Below are positions 46,804 to 58,431 of a stretch of DNA of 64,000 nucleotides, in pieces. The DNA is taken from positions 57,749 through 121,748 of the forward strand of contig JAOPUZ010000072.1 of NCBI GenBank assembly GCA_025966315.1, in the 5' to 3' direction. Under the pieces are notes generated by a model. That model made no database searches. It worked only from the letters and a program-made list of their open reading frames with translations, and was not told where the DNA came from. How positions within the stretch are numbered: the stretch's first letter is position 1; each line of letters opens with the position of its first letter. The stretch is from Frankiales bacterium (GTDB lineage Bacteria; Actinomycetota; Actinomycetes; Mycobacteriales; Jatrophihabitantaceae). A program made the position numbers and the translations under genes.

Positions 46804-48078
46804 GTGCGCGTACTAGTGATCGGCTCCGGTGCTCGGGAGCACGCCTTGTGCCTGGCCTTGGCTGCGGACCCGGCGGTGACCGCTCTGGTCTGCGCCCCGG
46901 GCAACGCCGGCACCGCGCAGGTGGCCGAGCACCGCCCCGTCGATCCGCTGGATCCGAGGTCCGTCACTGACTTGGCGCGGTCGGTGGCGGCCGAACTCGT
47001 GGTGATCGGACCGGAGGCACCGCTGGTCGCGGGCGTGGCCGACGCGGTCCGGGCGGCCGGGATTGCCGTCTTCGGCCCGTCGGCGGCGGCGGCCCAGCTC
47101 GAGGGCAGCAAGGCTTTCGCGAAAGAGATCATGGCCGCGGCCGGGGTTCCAACGGCCCGAGCGGTGGTGATCACCGGGGGCGACGGGGCGGCCGAGGCGC
47201 TGGATGACTTCGGCCCGCCCTACGTGGTCAAGGACGACGGCCTGGCGGCCGGAAAAGGGGTTGTCGTCACCGGCGACCGGCAGCGGGCCATCGAGCATGC
47301 GGTGAGCAGTCCGCGGGTAGTGATCGAAGAGTTTCTGGACGGCCCCGAGGTGTCGCTGTTCTGCGTCACCGACGGGTCCACCGTGGTTCCACTGCTACCC
47401 GCGCAGGACTTCAAGCGCATTTTCGACGACGACGCCGGCCCCAACACCGGCGGCATGGGTGCCTACTGCCCACTTGACTGGCTGCCGCTCGGCACGGTGG
47501 ACGAGGTGGTGCGCACCGTCGCGCAGCCGACCGTGGACGAGCTGAGTCGCCGCGGCACCCCGTTTGTCGGGCTGCTCTACGTCGGACTGGCCATGACCCG
47601 CTCCGGCCCGCGAGTGATCGAGTTCAACGCCCGCTTCGGCGATCCGGAGACGCAGGTCGTGCTTGCTCTGCTGGAAACCCCGCTCGCCGGCTTGCTGTAC
47701 GCCGCCGCGACCGGCACGCTGGCCGGCCATCCGCCGCTGCAGTGGTCCGCCGGCGCCGCCGTCACCGTGGTCATCGCGGCGGCGAACTATCCGGAGCAAC
47801 CGCGCCTCAACGACGCGATCGTGGGCGGCGACCAACCGGGCGTCATCCATGCCGGCACGCGGCGGGACGGCGACGGCGTGCTGCGATCAGCGGGCGGCCG
47901 GGTGCTGTCGGCAACGGCGGTTGGCGACGACCTGGAGCAGGCCCGGACGGCGGCCTACCACCTGGTGGACCGGATCGAGCTGGCCGGCGGCCAGCACCGG
48001 ACCGACATCGCCGCCCGAGCGGCCAGGCACGAGGTGGCAATACCGGCCGGCGTGGTTATGCCCGGGCCGGCGGGCTGA
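46804..48078 (+). CDS. purD: Phosphoribosylamine-glycine ligase
   Basis: A 424-residue ATP-grasp enzyme that joins 5-phosphoribosylamine and glycine, step 2 of IMP synthesis. Motifs: VLVIGSGAREHALCLAL at the N-terminus, VVIGPEAPLVAGVAD, the ATP-grasp stretch KDDGLAAGKGVVVT, NTGGMGAYCPLDWL and the metal region EFNARFGDPETQVVL. It starts with GTG 46804. Its last 23 bases overlap the convergent nucleotidase gene. Genes for the other steps (purN, purH, purK/E) are outside the window. Confidence 0.97.
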   Translation: MRVLVIGSGAREHALCLALAADPAVTALVCAPGNAGTAQVAEHRPVDPLDPRSVTDLARSVAAELVVIGPEAPLVAGVADAVRAAGIAVFGPSAAAAQLEGSKAFAKEIMAAAGVPTARAVVITGGDGAAEALDDFGPPYVVKDDGLAAGKGVVVTGDRQRAIEHAVSSPRVVIEEFLDGPEVSLFCVTDGSTVVPLLPAQDFKRIFDDDAGPNTGGMGAYCPLDWLPLGTVDEVVRTVAQPTVDELSRRGTPFVGLLYVGLAMTRSGPRVIEFNARFGDPETQVVLALLETPLAGLLYAAATGTLAGHPPLQWSAGAAVTVVIAAANYPEQPRLNDAIVGGDQPGVIHAGTRRDGDGVLRSAGGRVLSATAVGDDLEQARTAAYHLVDRIELAGGQHRTDIAARAARHEVAIPAGVVMPGPAG

Positions 48079-49801
48079 TCGACCCGAGCGGGACGGAGCC
48101 GCACACCAGCCGCCAGTAGACCGCGGCGAAAGCGGTCGGGTCGATCGAGTGCCGGGCCTGGACCCAGTCGATGATGAACTGCCGGATCTCGGCGTACCCG
48201 CCGTCGTACACCACCTTCGCCTGGGCCACGGCCGGGAAGTTGCCCCCGCCGGACTGCCGGTAGTTGTTGACGGCCACCACGAATTGCTGGGCGCCGGCTA
48301 CCGGCTGCCCGTCGTAGGTCAGGTTGCGGATCCGGTGGCCGAGATCGGCCGAGACGTCGATGTCGTAGCGCAGCGGTGCGGCGAAGCCGTGCGCGATGTC
48401 GAAGTTGTAGTCCGGCATCCCGGCGGGGGCGGTGTCGGTACGGGCCCGGATCAAGGTGGCCGGGTCCACGGCCGGATCCGTGCTCGGCCGAAAATAGCGG
48501 GCCGACCATTCCAGGTACGCCAGCAGCTCGGCGCCGCTCAACTGGACGGCCATCAGCACGTTGTCATAGCTGTACAGACCGGCGACGTCGCGGATCGTGA
48601 CCGGGCCGGCCGGGATCTCGGCCCCGGAATTGAACGGTGCGGCCAGGGCGATGATTGGCAGCTCTGCGTACCCGGTGCCGGCCAGGGCCGCGGCCACCGT
48701 GGCGCCCTGCACGTGGTTGACCAGTTGGATCGCGGCGGTGTCCTGCCAGCGCGCGGTGCGGGCCGACATGGCTGTCGTCGAGGCGCCGATCACGCCGTTG
48801 ACGTACTGGCGGACTCGCTCGTGCTCGGTGGCGATCAGGGCCACGATCCGGGGATCGGCCGGCACGCCGGTGATGGACCGCAATTCCGACCGCGCCGACG
48901 TCACTCGCCATCCGGTGCCATGCCAGGCCAGCTGGATGTCGATGACGGCCACCCGCATGCCCCACTTGTGGGGCTCGCACAGCAACACCGGGCGTCCGGT
49001 CGAGGCGTTGAGTTCGGTCCGTTCGGCGATCTCGACGTGGGCATGACCGACCAGGATGGCGTCGATGCCGGGGACTTCGCGGGCGAGCACACCGCTGGCG
49101 TTCTCGGGCCACGGCAGGGCGTCGCCGTACGAGGACGAGTCGTCCGCCCCGGAATGGCAGCAGACCACCACGACATCGGCACCGGCGGCCCGCACCCGCG
49201 GGATCACCTCGGCGGCGCGTTCGACGATGCCGTCGAAGCGCACCCGACCCTGCAGGTGCGCTCGGTCCCAGATCGCGCAGCCTGGCGTGACCAGCCCGAC
49301 GACGCCGATCCGCACCGTCCGCCCACCAGGCGCCGGGACGTCGATGAGCACGTACTCGTCGAACGCCGGTTCGCCGGTCGTCCAGTCGCGGGCGTTGGCG
49401 GCCAGTAGCGGGTGGTCGGCATCGGTCCGGAACCGTTCGAAAACGTCCAAACCGTAGTTGAACTCGTGGTTGCCGATGGCGGCGGCGTCGAAGCCGATCG
49501 CGTTCATCACCGCGGCGATCGGATGCACCGCTGAGCCGTCGGCGGTGGCGTTCAGGTAGGACAGCGGGGTGCCCTGGATGGTGTCGCCGGCGTCGAGGGT
49601 GAGCACGGCCTGCGCCTCGCCGAACTCGAGCCGGCGTTCGTCGCGCAGTTGCGCGATCACGGTGGCGACCTGGGCGAGACCTACGTGATTGCCGTCGGTG
49701 TCGGCGTACGGCGAGTCGGTGTAGTAGTCCCAGTTCAGGATGTGTCCGTGGGTGTCGGTGGTGCCGAGCACGGTCAATCGAAACTGCTCGTAGGTCGGCA
49801 C
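48056..49801 (-). CDS. 5'-nucleotidase/2',3'-cyclic phosphodiesterase family metallophosphatase
   Basis: A 581-residue two-domain enzyme. The N-terminal metallophosphatase domain has TTDTHGHI, DAGDTIQG, AIGNHEFNYG, CHSGADD and GHAHVEI, the two-metal ligand set. The C-terminal 5'-nucleotidase domain holds the substrate-binding Phe region (RDVAGLYSYDN) and ends with VNNYRQSGGGNF. It probably dephosphorylates nucleotides or cyclic nucleotides. No signal peptide is evident with GTG 49801; the frame continues to 50755 antisense to purB and is not believable there. Divergent from purB. Confidence 0.9.
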   Translation of the reverse strand: MPTYEQFRLTVLGTTDTHGHILNWDYYTDSPYADTDGNHVGLAQVATVIAQLRDERRLEFGEAQAVLTLDAGDTIQGTPLSYLNATADGSAVHPIAAVMNAIGFDAAAIGNHEFNYGLDVFERFRTDADHPLLAANARDWTTGEPAFDEYVLIDVPAPGGRTVRIGVVGLVTPGCAIWDRAHLQGRVRFDGIVERAAEVIPRVRAAGADVVVVCCHSGADDSSSYGDALPWPENASGVLAREVPGIDAILVGHAHVEIAERTELNASTGRPVLLCEPHKWGMRVAVIDIQLAWHGTGWRVTSARSELRSITGVPADPRIVALIATEHERVRQYVNGVIGASTTAMSARTARWQDTAAIQLVNHVQGATVAAALAGTGYAELPIIALAAPFNSGAEIPAGPVTIRDVAGLYSYDNVLMAVQLSGAELLAYLEWSARYFRPSTDPAVDPATLIRARTDTAPAGMPDYNFDIAHGFAAPLRYDIDVSADLGHRIRNLTYDGQPVAGAQQFVVAVNNYRQSGGGNFPAVAQAKVVYDGGYAEIRQFIIDWVQARHSIDPTAFAAVYWRLVCGSVPLGSISPPARA

Positions 49802-49888
49802 AGGTAGATCTTGCCAATGCCGGGACTCGACCCTGGCGGGCGGTCTGCGGGTGTCGCTCTGGCACCTGCGGTGCGGGACAATGGACTC

Positions 49889-51331
49889 GTGACGAAGCCG
49901 TTGATTCCTGATGTCCTGGCCCAGCGCTATGCCTCCACGGCGATGGCGACACTGTTCGGCCCGCAGCACAAGATCGTGTTGGAACGCCAGCTGTGGCTCG
50001 CCGTGTTGACCGCTCAAGCCGATCTCGGGATCGAGACGCCCGACGGCGCGGTGCAGGCCTACCGCAAGGTCGTCGAGCAGGGCATCGATGCGGTCGATCT
50101 GGAGTCCATCGCGGCGCGCGAGCGGGTGACCCGGCACGACGTGAAGGCTCGTATCGAAGAATTCAGCGAGCTGGCCGGCTACGAACAGATCCACAAGGGC
50201 ATGACCAGCCGCGATCTGACCGAGAACGTCGAGCAGTTGCAGCTGCGCTCCGGTTTGGCGTTGGTGCGGACGAAGATGCTGGCCGTGCTGGTTCGGCTCG
50301 GTCGGCGGGCCGCCGAGTACGAGCAGCTGGTGATGGCTGGTCGCTCCCACAATGTCGCGGCGCAGGCCACCACCCTGGGCAAGCGGTTCGCCTCGGCGGC
50401 GGATGAGTTGCTCGCCGCCCTGGCCCGCATCGACGACCTGATCGCGAGGTACCCGCTGCGCGGCATCAAGGGGCCGGTGGGCACGGCGCAGGACATGCTC
50501 GATCTGCTCGACGGGGACGAGGCCAAGCTGGCTGAGCTGGAACAGCGCGTCGCCCGGCATCTGGGCTTCGAGAAGGTGCTGACATCGGTTGGCCAGGTCT
50601 ACCCGCGCTCGTTGGATTTCGACGTGCTGTCGGCCCTGGTGCAGGTTGCCGCGGCGCCCAGCAGCCTGGCCAAGACGATCCGGCTGATGGCCGGCAACGA
50701 GCTGGTTACCGAGGGATTCCAGCCGGGCCAGGTCGGGTCGAGCGCCATGCCGCACAAGATGAACACCCGCTCGGCCGAACGAATCAATGGTTTCGCGGTA
50801 ATCCTGCGCGGGTACGCCTCAATGGCCGGCGAGTTGGCCGGTGACCAGTGGAACGAGGGCGACGTGTCGTGCTCGGTGGTCCGCCGGGTGGCGCTGCCGG
50901 ATGCGTTCTTCGCCATCGACGGGCTGCTCGAAACCATGCTGACCGTGCTGGACGATTTCGGCGCCTTCCCGGCCGTCATTGCCCGCGAGCTCGATCGCTA
51001 CCTGCCGTTTCTGGCCACCACCAAGGTGTTGATGGCCGCGGTCCGAGGCGGCGTCGGCCGTGAGCAGGCCCACGAGGCGATCAAGGAACATGCGGTTGCC
51101 GTCGCGCTGGCCATGCGGGAGCAAGGCGCGGCCGGCAACGATCTGCTGGAACGCCTGGCCGGCGACCCGCGGCTGGGCCTGTCGGGCCAGGCGTTGTCCG
51201 GGCTGCTGGCCGACCCGCTGGCGTTCACCGGCGCGGCGCAGGCTCAGGTCCGGGCGATCCTGGCCCAGATCGACGAGGCGGTTTCCAGCGAACCCGGCGC
51301 CGCCTCCTACGCCCCGGAGCCCATCCTGTAG
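49889..51331 (+). CDS. purB: Adenylosuccinate lyase
   Basis: A 480-residue fumarase/aspartase-superfamily lyase that releases fumarate from SAICAR and from adenylosuccinate. Motifs: [15 protein letters not shown], the catalytic His in [13 protein letters not shown], and the flexible signature [10 protein letters not shown] with the catalytic Ser. GTG 49889 ([14 protein letters not shown]) fits the family start; the frame from 49811 overlaps the nucleotidase promoter. purC follows 28 bp downstream, so the two form a unit. Confidence 0.97.
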   Translation: MTKPLIPDVLAQRYASTAMATLFGPQHKIVLERQLWLAVLTAQADLGIETPDGAVQAYRKVVEQGIDAVDLESIAARERVTRHDVKARIEEFSELAGYEQIHKGMTSRDLTENVEQLQLRSGLALVRTKMLAVLVRLGRRAAEYEQLVMAGRSHNVAAQATTLGKRFASAADELLAALARIDDLIARYPLRGIKGPVGTAQDMLDLLDGDEAKLAELEQRVARHLGFEKVLTSVGQVYPRSLDFDVLSALVQVAAAPSSLAKTIRLMAGNELVTEGFQPGQVGSSAMPHKMNTRSAERINGFAVILRGYASMAGELAGDQWNEGDVSCSVVRRVALPDAFFAIDGLLETMLTVLDDFGAFPAVIARELDRYLPFLATTKVLMAAVRGGVGREQAHEAIKEHAVAVALAMREQGAAGNDLLERLAGDPRLGLSGQALSGLLADPLAFTGAAQAQVRAILAQIDEAVSSEPGAASYAPEPIL

Positions 51332-51359
51332 CTCGCTGGGCGCGTGCGAAGATGCCGCA

Positions 51360-52265
51360 GTGACCGTCGACCCCGCCGAAGGCCTGACCCACGTCCATTC
51401 CGGCAAGGTGCGCGACCTGTACGAGACCGACACCGGCCACCTCGTAATGGTGGCCTCGGACCGGATCTCGGCCTACGACTTCATCCTGCCCACCCCCATC
51501 CCCGACAAGGGCCGCATCCTGACGGCAATGACGGTCTGGTGGTTCGACCAGCTGGCCGACCTCGTGGGCAACCACCTGATTAGCGTCACCGATGAAGTGA
51601 TTCCAGATCGTTGGCGGGGCCGCGCGATGCTTTGCCGGCGGCTGGACATGATCGCCGTCGAGGCGGTCGCGCGCGGCTACCTGACCGGCAGCGGGCTGGC
51701 CGACTACCGCAGCACCGGCGCGGTCTGCGGGGTCGTGCTGCCCGCTGGGCTGATCGACGGCGACCGGTTGCCCGAGCCGATCTTCACACCGGCGCGCAAG
51801 GCCGAGCTGGGCGAGCACGACGAGAACGTCAGTTACGACACGGTGGCGCGCGAGATCGGGGCCGAGCGGGCGTCCGAACTTCGGGAACTCACGCTGGCCA
51901 TCTACGCCCAGGCCGCCGCCATCGCCGCCGATCGGGGCATCCTGCTGGCCGACACCAAGTTCGAGTTCGGTCTCAACCCGTCCAACGGCGATCTGGTGCT
52001 GGGGGACGAAGTGCTCACGCCGGACTCGTCCCGCTTCTGGCCGGCCGGCCAGTGGCGGCCGGGCCAGGCCCAGCCCAGCTTCGACAAGCAGTACGTCCGC
52101 GACTGGCTCACCTCGGCCGAGTCGGGCTGGCATCGAAACTCCGACCAGCTGCCGCCGGGACTGCCCGCCGACGTCATCGCGGCCACCCGACAGCGATATA
52201 TCGATGCGTACGAGCGATTGACGGGGTTACGGTTCGCGGACTGGCTCGGACCGCGGTTCGGGTAA
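51360..52265 (+). CDS. purC: SAICAR synthetase
   Basis: A 301-residue phosphoribosylaminoimidazole-succinocarboxamide synthase that adds aspartate to CAIR. It shows [13 protein letters not shown] (ATP loop), [28 protein letters not shown], and [13 protein letters not shown] with the metal-binding Asp. Start at GTG 51360 ([12 protein letters not shown]). The GNAT gene follows ~50 bp later, then purS. Confidence 0.96.
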   Translation: MTVDPAEGLTHVHSGKVRDLYETDTGHLVMVASDRISAYDFILPTPIPDKGRILTAMTVWWFDQLADLVGNHLISVTDEVIPDRWRGRAMLCRRLDMIAVEAVARGYLTGSGLADYRSTGAVCGVVLPAGLIDGDRLPEPIFTPARKAELGEHDENVSYDTVAREIGAERASELRELTLAIYAQAAAIAADRGILLADTKFEFGLNPSNGDLVLGDEVLTPDSSRFWPAGQWRPGQAQPSFDKQYVRDWLTSAESGWHRNSDQLPPGLPADVIAATRQRYIDAYERLTGLRFADWLGPRFG

Positions 52266-52317
52266 TCGGGCCCGGTGCCAACCTGAAGCGATCGACCACA
52301 GGCGAGGTGATGAGCTG

Positions 52318-52851
52318 ATGCTCACCGGGAAGCTGGTTACGCTGCGGCCGCTCACCGCCGAGGACTACCCGCGGCTGACCGAGTTCAAGAACGACATCGA
52401 GTTGCAGCTGCTCGGCGACGGCAGCCCGCCGGTGCCGAGCACGTTGGCCGCGGTCACCGAGTTGCAAGACCGGCGCGCCCAGGCCGGCGACAACTACAGC
52501 TTCGCCATCGATGTCGACGGTGACCTCATCGGTGACATCGGCCTGTTCAACCTCAACCGGGTCAGCCGGCTTGCCGAGGTCGGCATCGGGATCGGCGACC
52601 GGAACTACCTGGGCAAGGGCTACGGCCGGGAGGCGATGGCGCTGATCCTCGACTACGGCTTCCGGATCCAGAACTTCCGCAAGATCTGGCTCGAGACGTT
52701 CGCCCACAACGAACGGGCGATCCGCTCCTACCTGGCGGTCGGGTTCGTCGAAGAGGGTCGCTATCGCGAGCACTCCTGGGTTGGCGGCACCTATGTGGAC
52801 CTGGTCGTGATGGGACTGCTGCGCCGCGAGTGGGCGGGCCTGCCCAGCTAG
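52318..52851 (+). CDS. GNAT family N-acetyltransferase
   Basis: A 177-residue RimJ/RimL-like acetyltransferase. It shows LVTLRPLTAEDYPRLTEF at the start, the acetyl-CoA loop in GKGYGREAMALILDYGF (R/Q-x-x-G-x-G/A type), and the LETFAHNERAIRSYLAVGF stretch of this branch. The acceptor, a protein N-terminus or small amine, cannot be told. It lies between purC and purS on the same strand, 33 bp before purS; no purine role is known. GAGGTGATGAGCTG precedes ATG 52318. Confidence 0.9.
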   Translation: MLTGKLVTLRPLTAEDYPRLTEFKNDIELQLLGDGSPPVPSTLAAVTELQDRRAQAGDNYSFAIDVDGDLIGDIGLFNLNRVSRLAEVGIGIGDRNYLGKGYGREAMALILDYGFRIQNFRKIWLETFAHNERAIRSYLAVGFVEEGRYREHSWVGGTYVDLVVMGLLRREWAGLPS

Positions 52852-52884
52852 GCTGTGCGCAGCAGCCAGCAGAAGGAGCCGATT

Positions 52885-53115
52885 GTGCCCCGAGTCGTCG
52901 TCGACGTCGTCATGAAACCCGAGATCCTCGACCCGCAGGGGCAGGCCATCCTCGGCGCGCTGGGCCGGCTCGGCATCGAAGGTGTCAGTGCGGTCCGGCA
53001 GGGTAAGCACTTCGAACTCGAGGTCGCCGAGGGCGTGTCGGACGAGACGATCACCAAGCTCGCGGACACCCTGCTGGCCAATCCGGTGATCGAGGAGTTC
53101 ACGATCCGCCGCTGA
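52885..53115 (+). CDS. purS: FGAM synthase subunit PurS
   Basis: A 76-residue small subunit of the PurLQS complex, which converts FGAR to FGAM with glutamine and ATP and carries ammonia from PurQ to PurL. It has the family shape [20 protein letters not shown] (starting at GTG 52885) and ends [17 protein letters not shown] lies six bases before the GTG. Followed at ~50 bp by purQ and then purL, in the usual order. Confidence 0.95.
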   Translation: MPRVVVDVVMKPEILDPQGQAILGALGRLGIEGVSAVRQGKHFELEVAEGVSDETITKLADTLLANPVIEEFTIRR

Positions 53116-53165
53116 GCGGTCCGGTCGGGTCAAGGTTGGCTCCGCCGACCGGTAGCCTGTTTCCT

Positions 53166-53839
53166 GTGGGACCACGCGTCGGAGTAGTCACCTTTCCGGG
53201 CAGCCTCGACGACCGGGACGCGTTACGCGCGGTCCGGCTGGCCGGCGCCGAACCGATTCCGTTGTGGCACGGCGACAAATGGCTCGACAACGTCGTAGCA
53301 GTCGTCCTGCCGGGCGGTTTTTCCTACGGCGATTACCTGCGTTGCGGCGCGATCGCCCGGTTCTCGCCCGCGATGGAATCCATCATCGACGGCGCGAAGC
53401 ACGGTATGCCGGTGCTGGGTATCTGCAACGGATTCCAGGTGTTGTGCGAGGCGCATCTGCTTCCTGGCGCCCTGATCCGCAACGACCACCGCAAGTTCGT
53501 ATGCCGCGACCAGCGGCTGCGCATCGAGAACACGTCCAGTGCGTGGACCACCGGCTACGCGGCTGGTCAAGAGATCCTCGTTCCGCTGAAGAACGGTGAG
53601 GGCGGTTACGTGGCCGACCAGCACACCCTCGACGAGCTCGAAGGCGAGGGACGGGTGGTTGCACGATACGTCGGCGACAACCCCAACGGCTCGTACCGCG
53701 CCATCGCGGGCATCAGCAATGCCGCCGGCAACGTCGTCGGCCTGATGCCGCACCCCGAGCATGCCGTCGAGGCGCTGACCGGCCCGAGTACCGACGGGCT
53801 GACCTTCTTCACCTCCGTCCTGCAGCAGCTGGTTGCGCG

Positions 53840-53843
<4 letters not shown>
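53166..53843 (+). CDS. purQ: FGAM synthase subunit PurQ (glutaminase)
   Basis: A 225-residue class I glutamine amidotransferase that supplies ammonia for FGAM synthesis. The triad is the Cys in [11 protein letters not shown] and the His/Glu in [25 protein letters not shown] is the typical oxyanion region. Starts GTG 53166; its stop overlaps the purL start (GTGA), so it is coupled with purL. Confidence 0.97.
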
Positions 53844-56146
<2,303 letters not shown>

Positions 56147-56150
56147 CGCC

Positions 56151-56945
56151 GTGCGCAGTTCGCAGGGCTCGAACGATCGGGATCGGGCCGCCCTCGTCGC
56201 ACAAGGCCGGGCGATCGTGGCGTGGCTGACCGCGCTGCCGGCCGACCAGTTTGCGGCGCCTTCCGTGCTCGATGGCTGGGACGTGCGGACGTTGGTCGGG
56301 CATCTCGCCGTTACCGTGCGCGGCTATCTGCACGTCAACGGGCTGACGTCCACGGACAGGCCGCGCACGCTCGCGCACTACGTAGTCGGCTACGGTCCCG
56401 GCGCCGCCGAGATCGACGCCGCTGCTCGTGGTGCCAGCGCGGACCGCTCACCGGCCGAGCTGACGGCAGCCCTCAACGATGCGGTCGAAGCGGCGGCCAC
56501 GGCCGTCAGATCGGAGTCACCCGCGGTGCTGGCTGCTCCGCGTGGGCCGATCGGGCGCGCGGATTGGCTGCGCTCGAGGGTGGTGGAGCTGGTGACCCAC
56601 GCCGACGATCTCAGCCGTTCGGCGCCGTCCCGGGAACCGGTCGCGATGGACCGTGCGGCGCTTGCCGTTGCGGTCCGGGCGCTGGCCGGCATCCTGGCCG
56701 AGCGTTACCCGGGCCGCTCGGTCGAGGTCCGGGTTCCCCCGTTGGTGGCTGTGCAGTGTGGCGGCGCCGAGGATGACGGCCCTCGACATACCCGGGGTAC
56801 GCCCCCGAACGTGGTCGAGACGGACGCGCTCACCTTTGTCCGGTTGGCGACTGGGCGCCTTGGTTGGGCCGCGGCGCTGGAGGCCGGTTCGGTCCTGGCC
56901 AGCGGCAACCGGGCGGATCTGAGCGGACAGCTGCCGCTGCTCTGA
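56151..56945 (+). CDS. Maleylpyruvate isomerase/SCP2-type (DinB-like) family protein
   Basis: A 264-residue protein with an N-terminal DinB-like four-helix domain ([35 protein letters not shown], then a [11 protein letters not shown] stretch) whose His residues could bind a metal and mycothiol, and a C-terminal sterol-carrier-like domain ending [19 protein letters not shown] and [12 protein letters not shown]. It is related to mycothiol-dependent maleylpyruvate isomerases; a homologue often follows purL in actinobacteria. Substrate unknown. Starts GTG 56151, four bases after purL. Confidence 0.82.
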   Translation: MRSSQGSNDRDRAALVAQGRAIVAWLTALPADQFAAPSVLDGWDVRTLVGHLAVTVRGYLHVNGLTSTDRPRTLAHYVVGYGPGAAEIDAAARGASADRSPAELTAALNDAVEAAATAVRSESPAVLAAPRGPIGRADWLRSRVVELVTHADDLSRSAPSREPVAMDRAALAVAVRALAGILAERYPGRSVEVRVPPLVAVQCGGAEDDGPRHTRGTPPNVVETDALTFVRLATGRLGWAAALEAGSVLASGNRADLSGQLPLL

Positions 56946-56948
56946 ATC

Positions 56949-56996
56949 GAAAGTCCTACTCTCGCGGCGTCATGGCGACGCCTAGGTAGGACTTTC
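56949..56996. repeat. Intergenic palindrome, family B copy 2
   Basis: Perfect 11-bp outer arms GAAAGTCCTAC and GTAGGACTTTC, with an inner GGCGTC/GACGCC stem. It lies just after the SCP2-type gene stop. It is closely similar to 8318-8367. Confidence 0.85.
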
Positions 56997-57022
56997 CGGG
57001 CGTTGCGGGCGCTAAACGAAAT

Positions 57023-57057
57023 CAGGCACCGCAGCTTCAGCGAAGCCGCGGTGCCTG
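57023..57057 (-). terminator. Terminator hairpin downstream of bldC
   Basis: Arms CAGGCACCGCAGCTT and AAGCCGCGGTGCCTG (14 of 15 paired) with a five-base loop. In the bldC direction it is followed by TGATTTCGTTT, a weak U-rich run. Confidence 0.8.
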
Positions 57058-57104
57058 TCTAAACCGTGGTCATAACGAGCAAAGCAGAACGCTCGCGGTA
57101 CTAG

Positions 57105-57317
57105 CTAAACCTCGGCCGGGGTATTCGTGTTGCCCTCGAGCAGCGAGCGAACTTCGGACTCACGGTAGCGGCGGTGGCCGCCGAGCGTGCGAATCGAAGT
57201 GAGCTTGCCGGCCTTTGCCCACCGAGTAACCGTCTTCGGGTCAACTCGGAAAAGCGTGGCCACCTCTGACGGAGTTAGTAGCGGCTCCGACTCGGTTCTT
57301 TGACGAGGATTGGTCAT
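57105..57317 (-). CDS. bldC: BldC, MerR-like developmental regulator
   Basis: A 70-residue protein, almost exactly the Streptomyces BldC size and sequence pattern: LLTPSEVATLFRVDPKTVTR, WAKAGKLTSIRTLGGHRRY, and RESEVRSLLEG. It has a MerR-type helix-turn-helix and wing but no dimerisation coiled coil. BldC in Streptomyces binds variable numbers of direct repeats head to tail and delays sporulation. GGAAGGGGG precedes ATG 57317. The long AT-richer region upstream contains its promoter. Position among pur genes matches Streptomyces order (bldC, DUF3073, purM, purF). Confidence 0.95.
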   Translation of the reverse strand: MTNPRQRTESEPLLTPSEVATLFRVDPKTVTRWAKAGKLTSIRTLGGHRRYRESEVRSLLEGNTNTPAEV

Positions 57318-57856
57318 TTAACCCCGCCCCCTTCCTTAATATTCATAACGCGCATCCCGTTGCGACGTCCTAGGAAGTATGCACCAATTTCCTATGCAAC
57401 TTCTTGTCGGTGCTCTGTGAAGTACCCCTGGTTAGGTCACTATTTGGTAACGAACGGCCTAAATTAAGGTGTACGCACACGGTTCGTAACAGGGCATAAC
57501 CACTGCGTCAGCACGGGCTGTCCGGATGTTTTCGGTCTCGGCGGGCGTCGGCCACCGGCGAGCACGGCCCCGGTGATAAAAGGTCCCCTTGTGATCGAAT
57601 GCGACGAGTCACCGCGGGTGCGGGAGACCGTCACCGAGTCACTGGGGTTTGCCCGAACCTCCCGCCATCTGAGGTACGACTGAGATCCGATCTGTGAAGT
57701 GGCTGCCACTGGTGTGCGGGCCGACCGATCCGCGATGTACGCTCGTAGCACGATTTGATAACCAGTTTCCGGGAACTGATGACTGTGTGGCCAACCGCCT
57801 GGCGGGTAACCGCAACAACTCAGTCCCGATGACCGTGCGAGCGAGGGGGTCGAGCC
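57318..57856. other. 539-bp intergenic region between bldC and the DUF3073 gene
   Basis: It carries the divergent promoters of bldC (minus) and the DUF3073 gene (plus). The part next to bldC is AT-richer (CCTTAATATTCATAACG; AAATTAAGGTG) and holds a TAGGAA/TTCCTA inverted pair about 55-80 bp before the bldC start. No convincing gene, RNA or riboswitch is seen; an ORF running 57464-58009 on the minus strand has no coding features and lies over the DUF3073 gene. Confidence 0.6.
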
Positions 57857-58057
57857 ATGGGGCGCGGCCGTGCTAAAGCAAAACAGCAAAAAGTGGCCCG
57901 GGATTTGAAGTACAACACTCCAAATACCGATTTTTCGGCCCTTCAACGCGAACTCGGGCATCCGTCCGATCCGGGGTACACCCGGCCGGAGGCGGATGGT
58001 GATCCACAAGCCGATGACGACTATGACGATGAGCGCTGGGCAAATACCGGTGGTTGA
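57857..58057 (+). CDS. DUF3073 family protein
   Basis: A 66-residue basic-then-acidic protein of the actinobacterial DUF3073 family: MGRGRAKAKQQKVARDLKY, then a neutral LQRELG turn and an acidic tail DDDYDDERW. The family is near-universal in actinobacteria next to purM and has no known role. GAGGGGG lies about nine bases before ATG 57857. Convergent with purM across a repeat-rich gap. Confidence 0.93.
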   Translation: MGRGRAKAKQQKVARDLKYNTPNTDFSALQRELGHPSDPGYTRPEADGDPQADDDYDDERWANTGG

Positions 58058-58153
58058 CGTGCTTGCTTAGCCGATCCGTGCTTCGGCTCCGTTCGACCCG
58101 GCACTGACCATCGCGCTCGAACCCTGATCCGTGCTGGTTCGTTTCCGCGCTAA

Positions 58154-58209
58154 GCCGTTCTGGTGTACGAACTCGTGCTCCGCCGTTCTGGTGTACGAAT
58201 TCGGGCTGG
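58154..58209. repeat. 28-bp repeat, two copies
   Basis: GCCGTTCTGGTGTACGAA... at 58154-58181 and 58182-58209, differing near the end (CTCGTGCTCC or TTCGGGCTGG). A partial GTTCTGTGCACCGCC follows. Confidence 0.85.
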
Positions 58210-58300
58210 GTCGTTCTGTGCACCGCCGTCACGCGATGGCTGTCTGCCGTCACCGGCTTGGCTTCGGGTCAGCGCCATTCGGGCAGCTGCTGGTCCGACC

Positions 58301-58348
58301 GCGCCATTTCGGTCAAGCGCCATTTCGGTCGAGCGCCATTTCGGTCAA
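58301..58348. repeat. 16-bp repeat, three copies
   Basis: GCGCCATTTCGGTC(A/G)A at 58301-58316, 58317-58332 and 58333-58348. Confidence 0.93.
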
Positions 58349-58363
58349 GAGCCTGTCGAGCCG

Positions 58364-58431
58364 GGCTGCTCGGTCAGACGGGCTGCTCGGTCAGACGGGC
58401 TGTTCGATCAGACGTGCTGTTCGATCAGACG
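58364..58431. repeat. 17-bp repeat, four copies, across the purM stop codon
   Basis: GGCTGCTCGGTCAGACG twice (58364-58380, 58381-58397), then GGCTGTTCGATCAGACG and TGCTGTTCGATCAGACG to 58431. The purM stop (58425-58427) lies in the fourth unit; read on that strand the same GTCTGA recurs. Confidence 0.93.

Larger units (their letters stand above)
58058..58424. other. 367-bp repeat-rich gap between DUF3073 and purM stops
   Basis: No gene is supported. It holds three different tandem arrays in succession (periods 28, 16 and 17 bp; see separate entries) and little else. The ORFs that cross it are repeats read as protein. Confidence 0.8.

Noticed and set aside
48056..50755. A single 899-residue minus-strand ORF covering the nucleotidase and much of purB
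   Set aside because: Metallophosphatase homology begins at GTG 49801; the upstream part is exactly antisense to purB and has no family features.
57464..58009. A 181-residue minus-strand ORF between bldC and purM
   Set aside because: It overlaps the DUF3073 gene and the bldC promoter region and has no recognisable domain or ribosome site.
58154..58431. Possible CRISPR array
   Set aside because: The units are 16-28 bp, directly adjacent with no spacers, and no cas genes are present.
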